Part shown: in pieces, positions 45,900 to 58,285 of the stretch
How positions within the stretch are numbered: position 1 is the stretch's first letter
How the letters are laid out: the number at the start of each line of letters is the position of its first letter
From: Lathyrus oleraceus
Taxonomy: Eukaryota > Streptophyta > Magnoliopsida > Fabales > Fabaceae
Reading direction: 5' to 3'
Length of the DNA: 64,000 nt
Assembly: GCF_024323335.1 (NCBI RefSeq)
Contig: NC_066581.1
Span: 433,026,136 to 433,090,135 of the forward strand
Translations under genes and position numbers: made by a program
The notes under the pieces: generated by a model
The model's input: the letters and a program-made list of their open reading frames with translations, nothing else
Told to the model about the DNA's origin: nothing
Database searches by the model: none

Positions 45900-48800
45900 G
45901 TTGATTCTAAAACCCATTGAACATAATGATCCAACGCCATCTCCCAATTTTGAATTCCCTGTATTTGAAGCAGAGGAAGATGATGTTGAAGGGATTCCTG
46001 ATGAGATTACCCGTCTCCTTGAGCACGAGAAGAAGATCATTCAGCCGCACCTTGAAGATCTGGAAACAGTCAACTTGGGGTCTAAGGATTGTGTTCGTAT
46101 GGTGAAGATTGGGGCACTTCTTGAAGAGTCTGTCAAGAAGAGGTTGATTAGTTTGCTACGAGAATATTCTGATATTTCGCTTGGTCGTATGAAGACATGC
46201 CGGGTCTAGATACATATATTGTGCAACATTTCCTGCCTTTGAAGCCTGAGTGCGTGTCTGTGAAGCAGAAGCTCAGAAGAACTCATCCAGATATGGCAGT
46301 GAAGATTAAAGAGGAAGTTCAGAAGCAAATTGATGTGGGGTTTCTGGTGACTTCTACATATCCTCAATGGGTGGCCAATATTGTGCATGTGCCTAAGAAG
46401 GACGGAAAAGTCCGTATGTGTGTTGATTACAGAGATTTGAATAAGGCTAGTCCGAAAGATGATTTCCCTCTACCACACATTGACATATTGGTAGACAATA
46501 CAGCTAAATTCAAAGTCTTTTCGTTTATGGACGGATTTTCCGGATATAATCAAATCAAGATGGCACCCAAAGATATGGAGAAGACAACATTCATCACGCC
46601 TTGGGGAACATTCTGTTATCGAGTGATGCCCTTCGGTTTGAAGAACGCCGGAGCCACGTATCAACGAGCTATGACTACCTTGTTTCATGATATGATGCAC
46701 AAGGAGATAGAGGTCTATGTTGATGATATGATCGCTAAGTCCCGAACGGAAGTTGAACATGTTGAGCATTTGTTGAAGCTTTTTCAGCGTCTGAGGAAGT
46801 TTAGACTTCGCCTGAATCCGAACAAATGTACATTTGGAGTCCGTTCCGGCAAGTTGTTGGGTTTTGTTGTCAGCGAGAGAGGTATTGAGGTTGATCCTGC
46901 AAAGGTCAAAGCAATACAAGAGATGCTTGCACCCAAAACTGAGAAGCAAGTCCGACGTTTTCTTGGCCGCTTGAATTATATTTCCAGATTTATATCCCAC
47001 ATGACTGCCACATGTGCGCCGATATTCAAGCTACTCCGGAAAGATCAGTCTCATGATTGGACCGAGGATTACCAGAAAGCTTTCGACAGTATCAAAGAGT
47101 ATCTGTCTGAACCTCCGATCTTGTCTCCGCCTGTGGAAGGAAGACCTCTGATTATGTATTTGACTGTTCTTGAAGACTCGATGGGTTGTGTACTCGGTCA
47201 ACAAGATGAATCAGGGAAGAAAGAATCTGCTATATACTACCTCAGTAAGAAGTTTACTGATTGTGAGTCTCGGTACTCTATGCTTGAGAAGACGTGTTGT
47301 GCTTTAGCTTGGGCTGCTAAGCGTTTGCGCCAGTACATGATAAATCATACCACTTGGTTGATATCCAGAATGGATCCAATTAAGTATATTTTCGAGAAGC
47401 CTGCTTTAACTGGGAGGATTGCCCGTTGGCAGATGTTGTTGTCTGAGTATGATATTGAGTATCGAGCTCAGAAAGCTATCAAAGGTAGTATCTTGGCTGA
47501 CCATTTAGCGCACCAGCCGATTGAAGATCATCAGTCAGTTCAGTATGACTTCCCTGATTAGGAGATTCTGTATTTGAAAATGAAAGATTGTGATGAGCCT
47601 ACACTATATGAAGGTCCGGAACCTGGTTCCAGATGGACGATGGTGTTTGATGGCGCTGTAAATTAATATGGAAATGGTATTGGGGCAGTAATCATTACTC
47701 CTCATGGCACGCATATTCCGCTTACAGCAAGGCTAACTTTCAAATGCACGAATAATATGGCTGAGTACGAAGCCTGTATTATGGGACTGGAAGAATGTAT
47801 TGATTTGAGAATCAAGCATCTTGATGTGTATGGTGATTCGGCCCTGGTTGTTAATCAGATCAAGGGTGAATGGGAGACGAATCAGCCTGGTCTCATTCCG
47901 TACAGAGATTATGCAAGAAGGATTTCAACGTTCTTTATAGAAGTTGACTTTCATCATATTCCTCGAGAGGATAACCGGATGGAAGATGCTCTTGCTACGC
48001 TTGCTTCCATGATCGTGGTCAAATATTGGAATGAAGTACCCAACATTGCCGTGATGCGCTTGGATAGACCAGCTCACGTGTTTGCAGTTGAAGAAGTGAT
48101 TGATGACAGGCCTTGGTATTTTGATATCAAGAATTTCCTCCAGAACCAGGTCTACCCGCCTGGGGCATCTGTGAAAGATAGGAAAACTTTGAGAAGGTTG
48201 TCAGGCAGTTTCTACCTCAGTGGTGAAGTGATGTACAAGACAAATTTTGACATGGTTTTGCTCAGATGCGTGGATAGACACGAAGCAAACCTGTTGATGA
48301 CTGAGCTCCATGAGGGTTCATTTGGTACTCATTCCAATGGACATGCCATGGCTAGAAAGATGTTGAGAGCAGACTACTATTGGCTGACAATGGAGTCTGA
48401 CTGCTGCAAATATGTGAAGAAGTGCCACAAGTGTCAGATCTATGCGGATAAGATTCATATTCCTCCGACACTTCTGAATGTGATTTCATCACCATGGCCT
48501 TTCTCTATGTGGGGAATTGACATGATCGGCATGATTGAACCAAAGGCATCCAATGGGCATAGGTTTATTCTCGTAGCAATTGATTACTTCACCAAATGGG
48601 TTGAAGCCGCGTCGTATGCGAACGTGACCAGGCAGGTGGTTGTGAAGTTTATCAAGAACCAGCTGATTTGCCGTTATGGTGTGCCAGATAAGATCATTAC
48701 TGATAATGGATCTAATCTGAATAATAAAATGATGGATGAGTTGTGCGCTGAATTCAAGATTGCACACCATAATTCCTCTCCCTACAGACCTAAGATGAAT

Positions 48801-49361
48801 GGGGCTGTTGAGGCTGCTAATAAGAATATCAAGAGGATTATCCAGAAGATGACAGTTACGTACAGAGATTGGCATGAGATGCTGCCATTCGCTTTGCATG
48901 GTTATCGTACATCTGTCCGCACTTCAACAGGGGCAACCCCTTTCTCTCTTGTTTACGGCATGGAGGCTGTTCTCCCAGTAGAGGTGGAGATCCCATCAAT
49001 GAGAGTCTTGATGGAAGCCAAGTTGACTGATGCTGAATGGATTCAGAGTCGTTATGACCAACTGAATTTGATTGAAGAGAAGCGATTGACTGCGATGTGC
49101 CATGGTCAGTTATATCAGCAGAGGATGAAGAAAGCATTTGATAAGAAGGTCAAGCCTCGTGTGTTCCGAGAAGGTGACCTCGTGCTCAAGAAAGTCTTGT
49201 CTTTCGTGCCCGATTCCAGGGGCAAGTGGACTCCAAACTATGAGGGTCCATATGTTGTTAAGAGAGCCTTTTCATGCGGAGCTTTGATGCTTACAATAAT
49301 GGATGGGGAGGATTTCACTCGTCCTGTGAATTCAGATGCAGTCAAGAAATACTTTGCCTAG
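45900..49361 (+). pseudogene. RT, RNase H, second RNase H and integrase of element C (three breaks)
   Basis: In order: RT (MCVDYRDLNKASPKD; catalytic YVDD at about 46720), Ty3 RNase H (YYLSKKFTDCES), a second archaeal-type RNase H from about 47630 (FDGAVN, NNMAEYEACIMGL, VYGDSALVVNQIKGEW), and integrase with the zinc finger (GTHSNGHAMARKML to CHKCQIY), D-D-E residues (GIDMIGMIEP, ITDNGSNLN, GAVEAANKN) and a GPY-like end (YEGPYVVKRAF). Breaks: a 1-nt deletion near 46175, TAG at 47559-47561 and TAA at 47664-47666 (CAA in A). Integrase itself is intact to the TAG stop at 49359. It is the only Ogre integrase in the window. Confidence 0.88.
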
Positions 49362-49397
49362 AAAAAAAGTATATGCAAATGAAAAACAGAATTGCTC

Positions 49398-49550
49398 GCT
49401 AAGTTGAAAACCCGAAAGGGCGGCTTAGGCAAAAATGAGCGTCTCGGTGGAGAACCCGCAAGGGCGATCCAGGAAAAAGTTAGAGACTTGAAAAAAAAAG
49501 GATATATTTGCATCCCGCTAGATTGAGTACCTCACCCTGGGGCAATCTAG
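49398..49550 (+). repeat. Three consecutive stem-loops after the integrase stop
   Basis: Unit 1, 49399-49428: outer CTAAG/CTTAG, inner CCC-GAAA-GGG. Unit 2, 49448-49471: outer TGGA/TCCA, inner CCC-GCAA-GGG. Unit 3, 49518-49550: outer CTAGATTG/CAATCTAG, inner CCC/GGG. The first two loops are GNRA tetraloops. Confidence 0.75.
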
Positions 49551-52500
49551 GAAAAAATTAGGGATTTGGCAAGTAACTGCATCCTGACAAGACTTTCTGT
49601 TCCACAACCGTCTTTTCGTCAGAGATTCTCGATTCGTCGTCAGCTGAAGCTTCGAATACATCGAGATTCAAATTGGTAGAGAAAGGATCATTATGTTCAA
49701 TGTAGCCCTCTTCCAATATATATCACTGATTTCAAATTTGTACAGATCTATGGAGTCTTGCCATTTGCAGGCTACCATTCCATCAAATCAATTTGAGCTT
49801 TTATCCAATTATTTGCATTCTTATTTGTTTCAATTCAACAAATGTTTTGCATGTCTTAATTGATAAAATGTCATTGTTTTAAACAAATATTTTTTTCCAA
49901 AATTGTTGTTTTAAACAAAGTGAACATTCACAATGATGAAAGGATACTTAAGAATTTCTCGGTGCTCTCCCAAGGGTGGCATGATTTCCAACAGGTAAGA
50001 CATTTGTTCATATTCCTGGCATTGGTTGTATCCTCTTTCTCCTGCTTGATTGTTGGGGTTGTTCCCCAAGCAGGGTTGTTGTTGTGGGTTGTTCCCCAAT
50101 CAGAGTGCTTGTTGAAGACTTCGTTTTCTTCTCCAGCAGTATTCTCTCCCAGCATGGGTGTTCTCCTTGCGGTAGATTCGGTAGTTGGTGGTTTGAACCC
50201 AGGTACCCCGTTTCTCCCCAGTGCAGTCGCTAGTGGAGTTGTTGTGTCTCTCCTCAGCATGGTGGCTTTCTTTTTGAAGATTCAGTGGTTGGTGGATTGA
50301 TATCCCGGTACTTTACCGCTTTCCCCAACATTGTCGCAAGCAGGGTTGTTGCTATCTTTCCTCAGCACAGTCGCTAGTGGAATCTGTGATATATTCCCAG
50401 AGCAGAGTACTTGTGAAGGCTTTGGTTTCTTCTCCAGCAGTACTCTCTTCCCAGGCCAAGTCGCCAGCGGAGTTGCTATCTCCCCATCAGAGCGCTTATC
50501 CCTTCAGCAGAGCAGTGATTGTGTTCCTCCTCAGCAGTTGTGGGTGTTCCCCTCAGAAGAGTCAGCATTTAGTGGTTGATCCCTAGCTCTCTTCCATTTC
50601 CCCAGTGGGTCCCTCAGTGGATTTCCCCAGTGGAGCCGTCAGCAGATTTGTGGTTTGATGGATTGTATTTGTGCAAAATCCCATTAGAGTTGGTATCCCC
50701 AACAAGATCCGGATTATGTCTGTGGTATTCCCTCAGAGTCTCCGCCAGAGCTGGTATCCTCAACAGAGTTGCTTTTGTGGCAGTTTCTGATTGTTGAAAT
50801 CTCTGTTGCCCCAGTAGGTTGGGTTGGTGGTCTAGCATCCAGAGTTTGGGTTGATTTCCCGATCGCTTTTGATCCTCAGTAGAGTGGCTTGGTGCAGAAT
50901 CTACTTGTGTGATCTGTTTTTCCTTCAGTGGGTGTATTCCCGATGGAGTGGCTACTTGTGTTCTCCCCAAGTAGAGTTGTTTGTGCAGAAGATTCTACAT
51001 GGATGATTTGTTCTCCCTCAGTGGGTTGTTCCCCAGTGGAGTTGTGTGGAGTTGCTTTCATGGCAGTTCTCGCTTTGTGCAGTTCTCAATTGATACTGGG
51101 GATCCCCCTGCAGATATTTCGGGATTTCTCCTGTTTCCCCAATAGATTTGTCTTTGTGGTTGTTTGTGCCTGTTGTGACTTTCTGTACTCCAGTTGGGTT
51201 GTTGTTGATCCATTACTCAGAGATCTGGTGTTTCTTTGATATCTCCAATCTTTTGCCTCCCGCAGATCTTTGCTTTTCAGCATGTAGATCTCCAGCAGAT
51301 CGGCTTTCCAGTTGGTTTTTTCCCTGGAAGTATAGTACCGGGCGTTTGATTCCTGGACTCTGTTTGTGTTAGATATGTCTGTTTTGTCAGCATTCATCAA
51401 ACATAAATCACGCATATTCATGCATAATCATAGACATTCAGATATTCATGTTGCATTTTTGCCATATATCTTTTGTTTGTTGTTCTCCTGCTATGGGTTT
51501 CATAGATCTTTATAGGTCTTCCCAGGCGGATGTCGGGTGTTAAAATCTCTCCCTGTAGAGTCAGCCCCATAAGCAGAAAGTGTCTGTTTTTTCCTTCTGC
51601 AGTTCCCCACTGAGATTATCCTCGTGGATGACGGTTTCTTCCGTTTCCTCCCAACATATATATTGGGATGGATTTTCCTATTGAGTTATATCCTCATAGG
51701 ACGAATTTTGATTCAGTCTGTCTTTTCGGTTTAATCTCGATTTGACCATTTGTCAACCGTTTCTTGTGCTTCCCTGTGGAATAAATGAATAATTGCCCAG
51801 TAACCGGCATTATTTCTTTTATCCCCAGCGGAACCTCTTTGGGCCTCTACCCAGTAACCGGTAGTTGTAAGTCCTATGTTCCCTCTTCTTGGCGGAATTT
51901 ATGGTTATATACCCTTTTCCTCAGCAAGAGTTGATTTGGCCACTACCCCGTATTCGGTAGTTGTAAGTCCTATCTCTTTTCCCCTAGCAGAGGTAACCCT
52001 TGTGGTTCGGTCTGGTTGATGGCGGATTGTTATGACGTTGTGTTTTCCTCCCCAGCGGAGTTTGTGTCGTGTGGTACAGGTGGATAATTGTCGGTTGCTA
52101 GCAATTTTATCCCCAGCCAGAGTTTTGGTATTCTACCCCGTATTCGGTAGTTGTAAACCCTAATTTCTCCCCTTTGCAGAGTTAACCTTGTTGTTCATCC
52201 TAACCGATGATGGTTACTCCTTGTGGTTATCTTCATTCAATATTTGATGTTGATATTCCTCCCTTTGCTTATGGACAATTGCCGTATGCTAGCAATTGTA
52301 TCCCCAGCAAGTCTTCTGAATCATTGCCGTATGCTTGCAATGTTGTATCCTTTGAAGTCGCCAGTGGGTCTTTTCACCGTTTGCTAGTGATTTGTTCCCC
52401 GGATCATTGATTTTTTATCAATATATCCTCAGCTAGTCTTTATGGATAATTGTTGTTTATGCAATTCATCCCCGGGTCATTGATTTTTGTATCAATGTAT

Positions 52501-52668
52501 CCCCAGTTGAGTCGCTTTTCATTTACCCGTTTTCTTGGTAATGATTGTTGCTCTCTTTGATTGGTCATCGTTATATACCTAGTTTGGTATCCCGATGCCT
52601 TTCTTTTCGGTTGATTTATCCTTTGTTAACCCAGTAATCGGTTGTGGATAATCTTCCATGCGAGTATG

Positions 52669-53253
52669 TTATCCACGTTCTGACGGTAATGGATAATATA
52701 TCTCATGCACTCTTCAGTCGAAGCCTTTTGTGTTTCCCTAGTCGAGTAAGATTCGTTATTTCCCTTTTGCGGAGTCGAATATTTGTTGTTTCGGATAATT
52801 GTCGGATGCTTGCAATCTATCCTCTGTGAGTTATCTTTCGTTTACCCGTATGCTTGGTAACGATTGTCTCTTTTTGGTTGATCACCTATTATATGCCCTA
52901 ACCGGTATCTCTGGTGTCTCTTCCTTTTCGAGTATATTATTCACGTTCTGACGGTAATGAATAATATATCTTTTTCACTCTTTGGTTGGAGTCCTTTGTT
53001 GATCTTCCCCCAGTAGAGTAAGATTCGTATTCTTTGTAGAATCGAATATCCATCCTTTAACCAGTTTGTGTTTTGGATGATGAGTGTTTTGGCAGTAAAA
53101 ACCAATCCACGTTTTCGGTAGATCACCTATTATATAGCCAGTAACCGGTATCCTTGGTGTTTCTTACCATGCGAGTGTATTATCTACGTTCTGACGGTAA
53201 TAGATAATATATCTCATGCGAGTGTTCTATCCATGTTCTGACGGTAATGGATA
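52669..53253 (+). repeat. Four hairpins with the conserved loop (C/T)GTTCTGACGGTAA and different arms
   Basis: 52669-52696 TTATCCA/TGGATAA; 52936-52965 ATTATTCA/TGAATAAT; 53179-53208 ATTATCTA/TAGATAAT; 53228-53253 TATCCA/TGGATA. The loop is 14 nt in each and nearly invariant. Confidence 0.9.
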
Positions 53254-54241
53254 TTATATCTTATGCACTCTTCGGGTTTGCGTCCCCAGTTGAGTAAGAT
53301 TCGTCTTCCCTTTGCGGATTCGAATGTCCATCCTGTAAGTCGATTTGCTTTTTTCAAGCCCTCCTTTCGGATGATGAGTGTCTTGGCATATATACCAATT
53401 CACGCTTCGGTCGGTCACCTATTATATGCCCTAACCGGTATCCCTGGTGTTCCTTCCTTTCTGCTCCCTATTATGACCTTGGTCCCCTGTGGAGTCAGAT
53501 TTTCCTGAGTTGATGTACCTTTTTCAGGTCTTTCTCAGACGTTTGGTTGATTGACATCTCTCACCCTTATACCGGTCTTAGATATTCATTCTTCCTGAGT
53601 TTGTTACCCTTATACCGGTAACACCTCATCTTGTTGCTTTTCCCCAGGAGAGTCTCTTTGTTAGACCTTTCCCGGTGGAGTTCTTGTGGTGATTTTTACC
53701 CCTTTGCTGTATTGGCGTTTTCCCCAATATATGCAATTTTTTCCCGGCAAGGAGGTTCTTTGTGAATCTTTTCCTTGGTCTGAGTCCGGATTTTATCGAA
53801 GTATCCTTTGTGGAAGTTGTGAGTCAGCTTGTGTCTTTCCAACGGATGTGCTTTCCTTTGGAAATCATCTTTTCCCCAGTGTGAGTCCTTCACCCCCCAG
53901 TGAGGTCTCTAGTCTAGTCGTGTTTTGTTCACGCAGTGTCAGTTTTGTACCCTAATCCAGAGTCGTGTCCTGCTCACGCATTCTTTTTCTTTCTATCCCC
54001 AATAAGAGTCTCCATAAGAGTCCTGTTAGAGTCTCTGTTCCTGGTGAATGTATTATTCCGACGGATCGTCTTTTCTTTTGTGTGAACCATATCCCCACAG
54101 AGTTTGTGTCCTTTGCATGCATACATTTGCATCATGAGGTCTCTTAGGGACCAAAATTTGTCTCATTACTGTTATTTAAGCCCATTCTACCGCATCAAGA
54201 TGAAGATTTCTAAACTTCATTTCTCCGGGTAGAATGACCTT

Positions 54242-54254
54242 AAATAGGGGCATC
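54242..54254 (+). promoter_or_regulatory. Probable polypurine tract of element C
   Basis: AAATAGGGGCATC directly before the 3' LTR start TGTTAGACCCC. It is short and imperfect, but in the expected place. Confidence 0.5.
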
Positions 54255-56163
54255 TGTTAGACCCCAATTTTGTCCCTAAGATCGCTCATCATATCATATC
54301 ATATCATATCATATCATATCATTACCTCAAGGATCATTGTGCACGTTTGCCTTCCTCCTTATGGGTAGGTTGTCTTTTGAGAGTGGTTCTTGATCACCAA
54401 GCATGTTTAGCATTTGTATATCATTGCTTTTCATTTGTTTACTAACCAAAAGTACAAAAATATTGTCATCTAACCTTGTTACTTGCAGATGAAGCAACAT
54501 TAGGTCAAGCCAGTCAAAGGCAGTCATTGAGCCATAGATGGTGGCCATTCTGAAGAATTTGGGCACCATGATCATCCATCAAGAGTTCATATGAACCATG
54601 ACATCATTTTGAATCAAGATCTCAAGTGGTAGAGGCTTGGATTTCATCTGATCACAGCCAGGTCAACTGAAACCCTAGAAAAGTCAACACAAGTCAACTG
54701 TGCATTCAATCATGGATTTGAAGGTGTGAGATGGTTAGAGGGGCCTCATTCATGTCCATACAAGTCTCATATAACATTTCAAACATCAACCTTGAAGGAT
54801 TTGAGGTCAGACAAAAAGTTTCCAAAAATAGTAAGTGACCTATAATTTCAAACTGCCAAAAATGGAAAGGTCTTCTCCTCAAGATTACATCATCAAGCAA
54901 GCTTCAAATGGAATTATGCCCAACATGAAAGTTGAAGATATTGCTCTCACCTTTCCAAAAAGTCCAAGAACACCCATTTCTAATTTGTGGTTGGCAAGTT
55001 ATGGTCAAATCATTGTCAAGGAAATTTGAACTTCAACAAGGCATAACTTTTGCATCAAAAGGCCAATTCATGTGGTTCTTTTTGGAGCATTTCACTCTTG
55101 ATCCCTACTATCATAATCATGCATCACATTTCATTAAAACTCATCATAAAAAAAGTGCATTTTTCACTTGATTTCATTTTGAATTTTGGTGGGAAAATGT
55201 GAATTTGAAAAGTGTGCATTATTTTCATTCCAAACCAATTCCATTTGCCTCAAAACAGATTTTAAGACTTGTTTCAAGTGCAATTCGCACTGTTCCATTG
55301 CCTAGCATGTGCATGAGGGTATTTTGGCCAAATTGCATAAATCATTCCATTTCACTAATCCTTGGGTTTTTGTCTAAACATGTTTAATCAGCATCATTAG
55401 CAGAGGGTATAAAGTGATAATCATAACATAAATTCACAACAACAACTTCACAAACTCAGATCCAAAATTTTTCATCTTAAATTCTCTCAACTCTTTCATC
55501 AATTTTCTTGGTAGCTTTTGCTTTGTTCTTGGTTTATTCATCTTCTACAGGCATAGTTGAAGATCTGTTGAAGCAAGATTGTGAAGAACTCTTGAAGAAT
55601 CGCAACTGTTGAACTTTGTGCATTTCCATGGCAGTTGAGATTTCAAGAAGAATCAAGCATTGTTGAGCTGAAATCTTGCTTCCATTCATTCATCCAAGCA
55701 ACATAGAGCATCTGTTTCACACTTCCAGGCCTTGAATCACGCGAATCCAACTCTGCATCTTCATAGAGGTTAGAATTCGATCGCTTTAATTCATGTAATT
55801 ATCATGTGCATCTGGTAGATCTCTCATTACTGATCATTCTGCACTTTAGATCGTGAAATTTCATTGAGTTTTGAGAGAGTTATCATGATTTGAAGTTTGA
55901 TAGTTGGAACTTTCTTTGATCGATCCGTTTGATATGGTTAGATTTAGGTCAAATTGATGCTGGATATGTGATGTGTGTTGAATGATGAGTTCAATGATAT
56001 ATGTTTTGTAAATTTCTGTGCACATTGGATCATGATGATGATGAACATGATGAACGCGCGATGAATCTTAAGGTTTTCAATTTCCAAAAATATTTTGATC
56101 TGCCTGGCCGTGTTTTGCATGCTTTTGCTGTTTTTCTCCCATGCACCAATAGCGCCTTGCCAC

Positions 56164-56198
56164 CTCACTTAATGAAACGGTGCGTTTCATTAAGTGAG
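56164..56198. repeat. 16-bp perfect hairpin in the shared LTR
   Basis: Same arms and GTG loop as 29304-29338. Flanking bases differ slightly (GCGCC before, CGCCAC after). Confidence 0.9.
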
Positions 56199-57973
56199 CG
56201 CCACATTTGAAAATTGGCGCGGTTCGAGTCTGGCTTCCAGCATTCACATATTTTGCTTTTTGCATTTTATTCCACTTATGCCTTTCATGTTCATATGCTC
56301 CTTTCAAATTTTTTTAATTTTTTTCTTCATTCAAAAATTCATAACTCCTAAAATAATGATCCAATTTACATGAGGTTTTTTGTGCCATGGTCCTTGTAAT
56401 GTCTACTTTTTTTTGGATATTTTTCCAGAATTTGTGCTCGGTTGGATTTAAAAATTTCCTAGGGTTTGTTCTCACATGTCATTTCTTGCACATTGCTTGC
56501 CATTTCTTTTGTGAAATCATGATGCTTGATCCAATGAAGCTGAAAATTTACATGCATAAACTAGACTCATTCCTGGTCATTTTGGCATTGAGTTTGCTAT
56601 TTTTGCATTTCTGGATGTTGAGATATGATATGATCATTGGAGGTGTGACAATGTGTGTCACACCATTTCTTGTCCAATTTGCTGATTTTATTTACCATGC
56701 CATATTAACTTCAATTAATCTGATTTTTTGCATGTTGATTCTTATGGATGTTAAATTTGATCATGATTTTTTGTGGATTTTTTGAGGTCATTTCCAATTT
56801 GTTTGAGATTTTCTTTTCTGATTGGTCAAGATTGGACTTTTGTTGAGTGTTGAATTTAGATGATTTAGCCTAAGGGTTTGCCTCTCATGTTTGAAGCTTT
56901 GTTTCAGGTTGCACATGCAACTTACACAATTGATGATGCCTCATCTTGAGAGCATTTGATATTTGCTTTTGATTACTAATGTGTGTTTTGTAGGTTGAAG
57001 TTGATTCAATTGGGATTGACTTGTGGCTTATGCCTTTGCCTATATTGGTTGTCTGTTGCATTAACTGTTGGTTGTTTGTCTGTATAGCATACTGATTTGT
57101 TTGATGTTTCCACAGGTACACTTAGTTGCTATAGTTCATTGTGAACTTGCTTTTGCTTTGCTTGATAGCTTAAGCATTAAGGTATAACATCTCTTCTTCA
57201 TGTAGTCTGGAAGACCTGGTCTGTTACTTGGCCAGGCACCTGTCTGAAGTCCTCCTTAAGAGGCGATGTTTGTGAGTGTTTATCTTTGTCCCCAAGCAGG
57301 AAAAGTCCTTTTGATAAGGCAATTGGTAGATAAAAGAGATGTGTAGTCCATCTCCTACTATTCTGTGTGTCTTCCCTTTGCTCACATTACATGTTGTAGC
57401 ATTGTGGATCTTAACCCAAGATCTATAGAGTCATTAACTTGTGGAGAGAGTTCCAACTTTCTGAACTCCCACACCTCCTGATATTCAATGCTCTCCCTGA
57501 CCAAGGATAAGAGTAATGAGGCACACCCCTCATATCCTTTCATCTGCTTCACCTTAACTCTCAATGTTAAGGTTAAGAGCACCACTTACCCCATTCTAGT
57601 TGACTTTAAAGTCTAACCCTTGCTTGAGCCTAATTGCTTCTATATAGTGTGTGCTAACTGAATCATTGATTGTTTATTGGTTCATCTGTACATGTCTGCT
57701 TGTTTGCCTTTGTGCATTTATCATCATTAATTGTTCATTATTGCATGATCGTCATTTCATATCTGTGTGATTTGTTTGAGTTTGCCCATTGAGGAATCAA
57801 CTGTAAGTCCATTCATTGGCCATTGTTCCTATGATTTGGAAGGGATTGAGTGTAAGACCATTTCATTGGCCACTTATGTCCTCTTTGCTTAGTGCTTCTG
57901 TTTGTTTGTTGTATGTGAGGATGCAAGTGTAAGTCCACGTTGTTGGCATTTGTAGTCCTATGATCATCCTGTG

Positions 57974-58285
57974 GAGATTGGAATAAGTCCAGATAGATTG
58001 GCATCTGATATCCACGTTTTGTTTTGGCCTTGTGAGATTGGAGTAAGTCCATTTATTGGCATCCGGTATCATTGTTTTATTTTAGGAGATTGGTGTAAAC
58101 CCATTTATTGGTATCCGGTATCCGTGTTTGTTTTGTGAGATTGGAGTAAGTCCATTTATTGGCATCCGGTATCATTGCTTTGTTTTAAGAGATTGGTGTA
58201 AATCCATTGATTGGTATCCGGTATCCGCCTTTGTTTGTGAGATTGGTATAAGTCCATTTAGTGGCATCCGGTATCACCTCACTTT
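57974..58285 (+). repeat. 51-bp tandem repeat in the shared LTR
   Basis: Six GAGATTGG-type units, colinear with 31583-31895 with a few substitutions. Confidence 0.85.

Larger units (their letters stand above)
49362..54254 (+). repeat. 3' untranslated region of element C: minisatellite and stem-loop rich
   Basis: There is no coding sequence in 4.9 kb; open frames here lack any domain. 49398-49550 holds three similar hairpins. 49960-54120 consists of degenerate short repeats rich in CCCCAG..GAGT, and 51740-53625 of small hairpins. The region ends with AAATAGGGGCATC, the likely polypurine tract (54242-54254). Hypervariable repetitive 3' UTRs are known for Ogre elements. Confidence 0.8.

Noticed and set aside
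49860..54150. Several open frames of 60-146 codons in the 3' UTR
   Set aside because: They translate the degenerate CCCCAG..GAGT repeats, show no domain, and are not conserved in frame.
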